Part shown: positions 56,068 to 64,000 of the stretch, in pieces | Layout of the letters: each line of letters starts with the position of its first letter | How positions within the stretch are numbered: position 1 is the stretch's first letter | Assembly: GCF_018294505.1 (NCBI RefSeq) | Contig: NC_057801.1 | Coordinates: forward strand, 848,491,621-848,555,620 | Direction of reading: 5' to 3' | DNA: 64,000 nucleotides | Source of the DNA: Triticum aestivum | Lineage: Eukaryota; Streptophyta; Magnoliopsida; Poales; Poaceae | Position numbers and translations under genes: made by a program | The notes under the pieces: generated by a model | Databases searched by the model: none | What the model was told of the DNA's origin: nothing | Seen by the model: the letters and a program-made list of their open reading frames with translations, nothing else

Positions 56068-57080
56068 GGGAATTCCATATTACAGCCCTCAAACTTCAAA
56101 ACCATCCACTTTACAACCTTGAACTTTCAAAACCAAACAAAAATCATCCCTCACCTGGTTTTGACTCTGTTTTTACCGGTTTGACTAGTCACCCAGCCAC
56201 GTCACCCAGTTTTGACTGTCTTTTTTTCACCAAAAGCCTATCAGAATCAATCAATCAAAGGCAGGCAGTAGCTGCTAGCTTCAGTCTCGATAGATCCCAC
56301 CACAATCGATCCATCCCGCAATAAGCGGCCGACGTCGGAGGCGAGATCAAGCGGACATCACGGACCTTCACGGCTGGGCATCGGCGACCAGCAGGACGGC
56401 AGCGCAGACGCGTGTGGAGGCGCCGTTGACCGACGAGTGGAGGCGCGCAGCGACGGGAGATCGGTGAATGTCGGCTGGCTGCGTGGTTGGCTGGAGGTCA
56501 CGCGTCAGCGGAGGACGACAACTTCTACACGTCAGTGGGCAGGCGGTTGTGGCTGACGTCCCAGTGAAGGGCAGCGCCGGCGCAAGTCTCGGGTGGAGCT
56601 CGATGAGAACATTCGTGCGGGTGGAGTTGAGCTCACTGGTGGCTGGCGTGATTGCCGCGAGTGGAAGCAGGGCTCTGGCAGCGTGGCAGAGGAGGTGAGA
56701 TGGACGGCGGGTGGGAGCTGTGTGGGGCGAAGGCTGCGCGAGCGTGGCAGTCGTGGCCGTTGGACAGAGGCGAGGGGCAGTGGAGGGCAAGTGTTGGGGG
56801 CGTGGGGAGCGGCTGGAGGTGGCACCGCGCACCGGCGGAGGACTGCCCGTCGTATCGAGTGAAGAGGAGGTGGCGTTGGCGGCGGCTGTGTGGCCGAGAT
56901 GAGTGGATCGTTGACTAGGGTGCTGACTAAGTAGTCAATGGGCAAGTCAAAACAGAGCCAAAACCGTGTCAGGGTTGCTTTTTGTCCGGTTCTGAAAGTT
57001 TGGGGGTGGAAAGTAAACAGTTTTGGAGGTCGGGATTGTATCTTAGACTTTGATGGTAGTTTAGGGTTGTATGGAATTCT
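56068..57080. mobile_element. MULE-like element with long imperfect terminal inverted repeats and GC-rich insert
   Basis: The first 120 bp (GGGAATTCCATATTACAGCC, then AACTTTCAAAACCAAACAAA, GGTTTTGACTCTG) match in inverse the last 140 bp (AGAATTCCATACAACCC, AACTTTCAGAACCGGACAAA, GGTTTTGGCTCTG). The middle 56330-56930 is GC-rich and open in several frames, unlike its flanks, as in Pack-MULEs with captured host pieces. A 9-bp target duplication was not found. Confidence 0.55.
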
Positions 57081-57090
57081 ACCTCTACTA

Positions 57091-57161
57091 CTCCCTCCGT
57101 TCCGATTTACTTGTCAATTTGAACTAAAACCACGACGAGTAAATCGGAATGGAGGGGATAG
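57091..57161. mobile_element. Stowaway MITE, 71 bp, TSD TA
   Basis: CTCCCTCCGTTCCGATTTAC at the left, GTAAATCGGAATGGAGGGG near the right end, TA on both sides. A short Stowaway of the kind common in Triticeae. Confidence 0.85.
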
Positions 57162-57224
57162 TATATTATTAATCTGTATATATGAAGGGTCAGGTCATGT
57201 ATTATATTTTCTGCCTTCCTTGTG

Positions 57225-58651
57225 CTGGCGGACTGAAGCCGGGACCGGATGGGTTCCCCGCCCGGTTTTACCAGCGGAATTGGGATGTGATGAGAGAAGA
57301 CGTCATAAATGGAGTGTTGGATTTTTTTGAGAGGGAGACATTGCCGGAAGGAATTAATGATACAGTGATCGTCCTCATCCCAAAAGGAAAGGACCCTCAG
57401 TCTTTGAAGGATTATCGGCCAATTAGTTTATGCAATGTCATTTATAAAGTGATATCCAAGTGCCTCATCAATCGCCTCCGGCCTTTTTTGGATGATATAA
57501 TTTTCGAGACGCAAAGTGCGTTTATCCCTAGGCGGTTGATTACGGATAATGCCACCATTGCCTTTGAGTGTTTTCATAAGATCCAACACAACGTCAGCAG
57601 ACACAATACCCACTGTGCGTATAAACTTGACTTAGCGAAAGCGTATGATAGAGTGGACTGTAACTTCTTGGAGGGGGTCCTGCAAAAAACAGGTTTTGAT
57701 CTGAAATGGATTTCTTGGATTATGCACTGTGTCCGGTCGGTCGGGTTTTCAGTCAGATGTAATGGGGAGTTACTGGAACCTTTTATTCCTTCAAGAGGTC
57801 TACGGCAAGGTGACTCACTTAGCCCTTATCTCTTTCTTTTTGTGGCCGATGGCCTAGTGACACTTATGAAGAAGGAGACCGAGGCGGGAAACCTGACTCC
57901 CATCAAAATTGCTAGAAATAGCCCCGGCATTTCAAACCTCTTGTTTGCTGATGATAGTTTGATTTTCTTCAAGGCCTCGGTGGAGGAAGCTATAACAATG
58001 AAAAGGGTTTTATCCATGTTCCAGAGATGCACGGGTCAGTTGCTGAGTGAAAGTAAATGCTCTTTACTTTTTAGCGAACAGTGCCCTGAGGAAGTTAGGG
58101 ATAATATTAAAGAGACCCTTGGCGTGGTATCTTCATCTTTTGAGAGTAAGTACTTAGGACTACCAACTATTGAAGGTAGAGTGAAAGATGAGAACTTCCA
58201 GCCAATCATGGATAGATTAAGGAAAAGATGTAGTGATTGGTCAGAGAAATTCATGGCTTATGCTGCTAAAGAAGTTCATGTCAAATTGGTTGTGGAGGCA
58301 CTCCCTTGCTTCACCATGGGTGTCTTTCTATTATCCAAAGGTTTTTGCGATAAGTACGAGAAGATGATCAGAAACTTCTGGTGGGGTGATGAGGAAGATC
58401 ATCGCAATGTTCATTGGATGTCATGGGAGCATATGATTCGGCCTAAACGGGCAAGAGGTATTGGCTTCAGAGATACGCATCTGTTCAACTTAGCACTTTT
58501 AGCAAAGCAGGTTTGGAGGCTGGTCCAAAAGCCAGACAATCTATGTGCTAGAGTGCTTAAGTCTAAGTATTTCCGTCACGGGAATCTGCTGGATACGGTC
58601 TTCTCATCAGATGCTTCACCTGTGTGGAGGGGTATTGAGGTGGGGCTAGAG
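57225..58651 (+). pseudogene. LINE (L1-type) reverse transcriptase, 5' truncated and split by an LTR element
   Basis: An open frame of about 475 codons runs from LKPGPDGFPARFYQRNWD to GIEVGLE. Reverse transcriptase blocks in order: LIPKGKDPQSLKDYRPISLC, QSAFIPRRLITDN, AYKLDLAKAYDRVD (first catalytic Asp), PSRGLRQGDSLSPYLF, LLFADDSLIFF (FADD, the other Asp pair) and SKYLGLPT; then a zf-RVT-type region with FWWGDEED. The upstream endonuclease domain is absent, as usual for 5'-truncated LINEs. At 58652 an LTR begins in mid-frame, so the 3' part should lie beyond the window. There are no stops within the preserved part. Confidence 0.85.
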
Positions 58652-59138
58652 TGTAACGCCCCGGTTTCGATGCGCCAGGTGTCTGCCAGTTATTCGCTGT
58701 CATTGCCATGTCATTTGCTTGCGTGTTGCATTTTATTATGTCATCATGTGCATTTCATTTTGCATACGTGTTCGTCTCATGCATCCGAGCTTTTCCCCCG
58801 TTGACCTTTTGCAATCCGACGCTCCTATGCCCTCCGGCGTTCCCCTTCTTGCCTCTCTTCGTGTGCGGGTATTAAACTTTCACGGAATGGACCGAGCCTT
58901 GCCAAGTGGCCTTGTTATACCACCGGTAGACCGCCTGTCAAGTTTCGTGTCATTTGGAGGTCGTTTGGTACTCCAACGGTTAACCGAGTTAGCCCGAAAG
59001 TCTCTCTCTCTTTGCAGCCCAACACCCCTTCCAAAGTGGCCCAAAAGCCATCTAAGTCCCCTCCATGCTCTCGGTCGTTCGATCATGATCGTGTGGGCCA
59101 AAACCGCTCCTCATTTGGACTCTCCTAGCTCCCTCTAC

Positions 59139-59148
59139 CTATAAATAT
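59139..59148 (+). promoter_or_regulatory. LTR TATA box
   Basis: CCTATAAATATGCCCC, followed by a leader with CCAAACCCTAGCCCC. Confidence 0.6.
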
Positions 59149-60019
59149 GCCCCCCCCTTCCATTTTTCGCAGTCCAAACCCTAGCCCCGCTCCCCTCGCA
59201 CCGCCGGACATGTCCGCTCCCTCGCCGAACATGTCCGCCGCCCCAGCCACCTCACTCCGACCAATCGGAGGAGGCCACGTCACCCGCACCGCGCCCGCAG
59301 CCAGTGGCGTTGCGCCACGTCGCCCCAGCTCCTCCCCACCGCGCCTCCTCTCTCTCCCCGCCGCCCGCGGCCCGTGGGGCCCGAGGCTGGCCCGCCCGGG
59401 CCCAAGCCGTCCGCCGCCGCAGCCCGCAGGCGCCCAAGCCAGGGGCTCGTCCCGCTCGCCTCTGCCCTCCACGCCGGTGGCCCGCGCCCCACCACCGCCG
59501 CGCGCCGCCGGCCACCGCCGACCTCGCCTCGATCTGCCGCGCCCCGCCGTCGGCCTCCGCAGCCCGCAGGGCCTTCGTCGCTGCGCCCGTCCTCCGCCCC
59601 ATCCCGAGGCGCCTGCAACTCCGGCCGCCGGAGTGCGCCGCCTCGCCGGAGGCCGAGGTTCCTCCGCCCCTCGCCGCGCCGCCCGTGCTCCCTCCGCCGC
59701 GCGCCCATCCCTTCCGGCCCGGATTCGGTGGGATCCGGCCGGATCCGCCCCAGATCTGCCTCGCCGGTGCTGCCCTGCCTTCTCCGGTGACCTTCTCCGA
59801 TGATCCTCGCTATCCGTGCAAACAGGTTGACCCCCGAAAACGCTTGTCCCAGATTTCTGACATTTTCATGCCATGTTCGTCATGCCGTTTCTCTGCATCC
59901 GTAGCTCCGTTTCGTGCGTGTAATATGTCAAATTGTTCGCCTCAATGAGTACATCATTTCATTCCATTGCATCATATTCATTTGAGGTCATCTAGATGCC
60001 CGAATCATCATCGCAAGAG

Positions 60020-61180
60020 TGCTTCATAATGTTTTCTGCTGTCTGTTAACAGAACGAGCTCTTTTGTCATTTTTGCCATGATTGATGTGTGCATCCTATG
60101 AGCTTGATGTCTACATGTGTTTTGATCTATGCTATGTTTTCTTTACAGAGGTGTATGACATGTATTTTTGTGATCAATGTGGTGACTAGCACAAGCATGC
60201 AAACTAGGCATTGTGATGTTACTGATTTTAGTCCCTGTTTTGCTGTTATTTTGATGCCATGTAAACTTGATGCTACAGAGAGATCCATGCATATTTAGAG
60301 ATACTTCAGTAAGGATGTTTTGAACATATGGTTATTGTCTATCCATTCATGCCCTTTGTTGCAATTATGGAGTAGTCCAGCATGTCATTTTTATGCTCTA
60401 TTTTTGCTTCAAAATGTTTCCTGGCAGATTGTTTACATGTTATTCAATTTGGCCAGGGTTGCTATAGTTGATCCTTGCATGCTATAGACTTGTTCTTGAC
60501 TTGGTTTGTTTCATAAACATGCCTTCTTGATGATGCTATGCTTATCTTGTCATGCAATGACTTGTGGTGAGTGAATCGAGCTTGTTAAGTAGTGTACTTG
60601 ATGTTGCTGTTTTGCTAGGTTGAATCTGTTATTTCGTGATGCTATATAAACCTGTTGCTACTAAACATTCTATGCATAATATGGAGATGTCCACTAAATA
60701 TGTTTTGATCTACATATCATGCTCTATCTATACATGCCCCTGGTTGCATTTATAGGTTGATGTAGCTTGTTTATATCTTGCTCCAAAGTTGCTTCATAAT
60801 GTTGCTATCAGCCTGTTAACATTATGTTCAGTTGTTTCCATGATTTTTGCTAGTGATCCATGCAGCCTATGACCTTTCTATTGCCATGCTTAGCTTCACA
60901 AACATGTCTTCTTACTGTTTGTTGCCTTGCCATGCCATGTGTTGCTCTGTAGTGAGTTGCACAAGCTCATCTACATGCCTTCATAATTATGTTTCTGCCA
61001 TGTTTGAATCAGTATTATAACTTGCCATGTTTACGTGGGTGCCATCATAATTTCTGATCCTTTTTGGCTTATGGTCAGTAAGGGACTTTTGGTCTATGCA
61101 TTTAGTAGATTCATGCCATGACTTTGCTTGCCATGATAAGTTCCTGTAACATGTTGTTTGATAGCTCTGAACATTGCATC
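60020..61180 (+). repeat. Degenerate tandem repeats of about 385 bp within the LTR
   Basis: GCTTCATAATGTTTTCTG (60022), GCTTCAAAATGTTTCCTG (60408) and GCTTCATAATGTTGCTAT (60791) start similar blocks. GCATATTTAGAGATACTTC (60288) pairs with GCATAATATGGAGATGTCC (60673). Identity is low, so the repeat is old. Confidence 0.5.
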
Positions 61181-63605
61181 GTGATGTTATTTTCTGCAAA
61201 GTCTGTAATTGTTATAACTTGCAATTTTACCATGTGTGTTTGAGAATGTTCTAGTGATTCTGGAGATAGCTCAGTGTTCATGTTTCATTATGCTTTACCT
61301 GTACATCATGACCATGCCTTTTGTTATCATGTTGAGATGCTGTAGCATATTGTTTCGATGCTTGCAATATGCCTAGTTGCTGTTTTGGACAGATTGTTGC
61401 TATAACTTGTTTAGTGTGCATGTGTTGAACCGTTGCTCCGTTTTGAGTGTGCTCTATATGAAACTTGCTTAGAATCGTGTGTAGTTTCATATTATCATGT
61501 TGCATCCATGTTTTGAGGTGTTTGCTTGATGTTTGGGTGCATTTTGCATCAATGCCATGTTTAACTTGTTTTGCTCATATCTTCTAGGCCGTAGCTCCAA
61601 ACTAAATGAACTTTATATGTAACTTGACTAGAATCTCGTGTAGATCATCTTTGTGTATCTTAACTTGCTGTTTAACAACTTCAACTTAACGTTTGTTCAG
61701 ATCTGGACCAACTTCGAAATATGCATATGAGGACTTACCGGAATTGTTATATGTTGTTCCCGGCCTCATTTAAACTTGCCTTGATGTGTTGCTCTTGTTT
61801 GCATCATCTCTTGCCATGAGTAGCTTCATGTAGCTTTGTCATGCATCATGCTTGTTGTGCATCATGCCTTGTTCATGTGTGGTGTGTTTACTATGTTGTG
61901 TGCTTCTTCTCGATAGTTCTCGTATCGTTGCGATCGTAAGGATTCGTTCGTCTACGCTTGGTTCGTCTTCGTGGCTTCATCCATTCGTCTTCTTCATGGA
62001 CTCGTTCTTCTTCCTTGCGGGATTTCAGGCAAGATGACCGCTACCCTGGATCTCACTACTATCAATGCTATGCTAGTTGCTTCGTTCTATCGCTATGCTG
62101 TGCTACCTATCACCTGTTTATCAAACCATCCCATATTGCCATGAACCTCTAACCTTTGACACCTTTCCTATGCAAACCACTGTTTGGCTATGTTTGCTCA
62201 GCCCTCTTATAGCGTTGCTAGTTGCAGGTGAAGTTGAAGATTTCTCCATGGTGGACAGGATTTTGGTTGGGATATCACAATATCTCTTATACTATTAATG
62301 CATATATATATTTGGTAAAGGGTGGAAGGCTCGGCCTTTTGCCTAGTGTTTTGTTCCACTCTTGCCGCCCTAGTTTCCGTCATACACGTGTTATGTTTCC
62401 GGATTTTGCGTTCCTTACGCGGTCGGGTGATTTATGGGACCCCCTTGACAGTTCGCTTTGAATAAAACTCCTCCAGCAAGGCCCAACCTTGGTTTACCAT
62501 TTGCCTCACCACCACCTACTTTTCCCTTGGGAGTCGCTCTCTCGAGGGTCATCTTTATTATAGCCCCCCCCCCGGGCCAGTGCTTGTCTAAGTGTTGGTC
62601 CGAACTAGAGCCCTTTGCAGCGCCCCCTCAGGGAAACTTGAGGTCTGGTTTTAGTTGTACGGATTGCTCATCCGGTGTTGCCCTGAGAACGAGATATGTG
62701 TAGCTCCTATCGGGATTGTCGGCGCATCGGGCGGCTTTGCTGGTCTTGTTTTACCATTGTCGAAATGTCTTGTAAACCGGGATTCCGAGTCTGATCGGGT
62801 CTATTCCTTCGTTGATCGCGAGAGCTTGTCATGGGCTAAGTTGGGACACCCCTGCAGGGTATAATCTTTCGAAAGCCATGCCTGCGGTTATTGGCAGATG
62901 GGAATTTGTTAATGTCCGGTTGTAGATAACTTGACACCTGATCCGAATTAAAACGCATCAACCGTGTGTGTAGCCGTGATGGTCTCTTTTCGGCGGAGTC
63001 CGGGAAGTGAACACGGTCTTTGGGTTATGTCTGACGTAAGTAGGAGTTCAGGATCACTTCTTGATCATTGCTAGTTGACGACCGTTCCTTTGCTTCTCTT
63101 CTCGCTCTTATTTGCGTATGTTAGCCACCATATATGCTTAGTCGTTGTTGCAGCCTCACCACTTTACCCCTTCCTTTCCCTTTAAGCTTTGCTAGTCTTG
63201 ATACCCATGGTAATGGGATTGCTGAGTCCTCGTGGCTCACAGATTACTACAACAACAGTTGCAGGTACAGGTTCATGCGATGATCATGACGCGAGAGCGA
63301 TGCTTGCTTGCGTTGAGTTCTTCTTCTGCTTCTTCGATCAGGGGATAGGTTCCAGGTCGGCAGCCTAGGCTAGCAGGGTGGATGTCATTTGAGTTTCTGT
63401 TTGTGTTTCATCCGTAGTCGGATGATGATCTTATGTATGATGATGTTGTATTCATGTGGCATTGTATGCCTTATGTATGTATCCCCATCTATTATGTAAT
63501 GTTGATGTAATGATATCCACCTTGCAAAAGCGTTTCAATATGCGGGTCTATCCTTTGGTGGGACCTTTGAGTTCCTTTTGGATAGGTCGCATATTGGGCA
63601 TGACA

Positions 63606-64000
63606 AGTTGGTCTTAGAGCCCCCTTGATGGATCGTGTAGTTTGGCCGTTGTTGAGTCAAGAAGAAAATTGTTTTAGGAGTCTAGTTATATCGGAGAGTA
63701 GGAATTCTTTTTACTCCTCAGCCCCTTCGTCGCTCTGGTAAGGAACCTTGACGTAGGTGTTTTGAATTACTTCTCTTCCCCTTCAAATTTTCTTTAGGAT
63801 CACGCAGTTGGTTTTCCGATCGTTGGCTCTCAGCTCTTTTCATCCGGTGCATTTCTCGTCAAGTTGACTCGACCCTCTTCGCTTTGCCAAGTTCAATCCT
63901 CAGTTGTCTTCTTTTCCCACCCGCCCACCCCTTCTCCTTCTCGGAACTGGAGTCCGTAATCGAGTATCCATCCTACTCGTGTGAAGCCTTTGCTTGCTTT
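63606..64000 (+). other. Primer binding site and start of retrotransposon internal region
   Basis: TTGGTCTTAGAGCC at 63608 resembles the Met-tRNA primer site TTGGTATCAGAGCC. The following 380 bp up to the window edge show no gag frame yet. Confidence 0.6.

Larger units (their letters stand above)
58652..63605 (+). mobile_element. Very long 5' LTR (4954 bp) of a LARD-like or gypsy retrotransposon
   Basis: Begins TGTAACGCCCCGGTTTCG and ends ATTGGGCATGACA, followed by a Met-tRNA-type primer site. The preceding 5 bases TAGAG (58647-58651) should be repeated after the 3' LTR outside the window. It has a TATA box at 59140, a GC-rich leader (about 59170-59800) and then T-rich non-coding sequence. 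The LTR edges resemble those of the LARD at 19147-31176 (TGTGACGCCC), so the two belong to one broad group. Confidence 0.8.

Noticed and set aside
59147..59803. Long Pro/Ala-rich frames around 59147-59948
   Set aside because: GC-rich LTR leader open in several frames on both strands; no domain or conserved start.

Overview
The window looks like an intergenic stretch of a large grass genome, most likely Triticeae (wheat, goatgrass or barley relatives). The reasons are BARE/Angela-like copia LTRs, CACTA elements with CACTAGTAGAAA ends and ACCGGT-type subterminal repeats, gypsy elements with an antisense extra gene, very long non-coding LTR elements, Stowaway and Tourist MITEs, and a Harbinger-like element. 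No intact ordinary host gene is visible; the only host-type gene is a broken F-box gene at 51.7-53.3 kb. Family names rest on memory of the families plus sequence hallmarks; no database search was possible. Layout, 1-17 kb: a CACTA right end (to 2694); a CACTA left end (from 2919) with a broken Ulp1-type peptidase gene; a copia LTR piece; a reversed LTR; a gypsy element (7010 to about 12830, minus strand) with a five-exon antisense gene; a gypsy-copia chimeric gag; and a second CACTA body (13.6-16.3 kb) with a long DUF8039/Pro-rich/Ulp1-type pseudogene. 17-36.9 kb: inverted and direct repeats; a transposon-like gene split by a complete 12-kb LARD-type retrotransposon (19147-31176, TSD GTCAC); then a 3.4-kb palindrome (31258-34673) holding two head-to-head copies of that gene; a Helitron-like 3' end; and gypsy remains. 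36.9-50.1 kb: a CACTA end with a viroplasmin/RNase H1-type gene. After it comes a region bounded by a palindromic CCCACACGTGTGGG motif. This region holds a tandem array of one copia-like unit (three LTRs around two 97-bp internal segments, with a micro-inversion in the first LTR). A complete 4.2-kb CACTA (TSD TTC) sits in the third LTR, and a solo LTR (TSD TCATC) lies further on. 50.1-64 kb: a gypsy LTR fragment, a hAT MITE (8-bp TSD), the F-box pseudogene, a Harbinger-like element carrying an acidic-tailed gene, a Tourist MITE, a MULE-like element, a Stowaway MITE, a LINE with an open reverse transcriptase frame, and, inserted in the LINE, a 4.95-kb LTR of another very large element that runs off the window. 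The parts do not form a pathway. They are a nested record of insertions, and several insertions can be ordered because they split older features and leave target duplications. Strongest second-look items: the gene-bearing palindrome, the minimal tandem LTR array with its micro-inversion, the gypsy-copia chimera, the viroplasmin-like CACTA gene and the Harbinger-borne gene.
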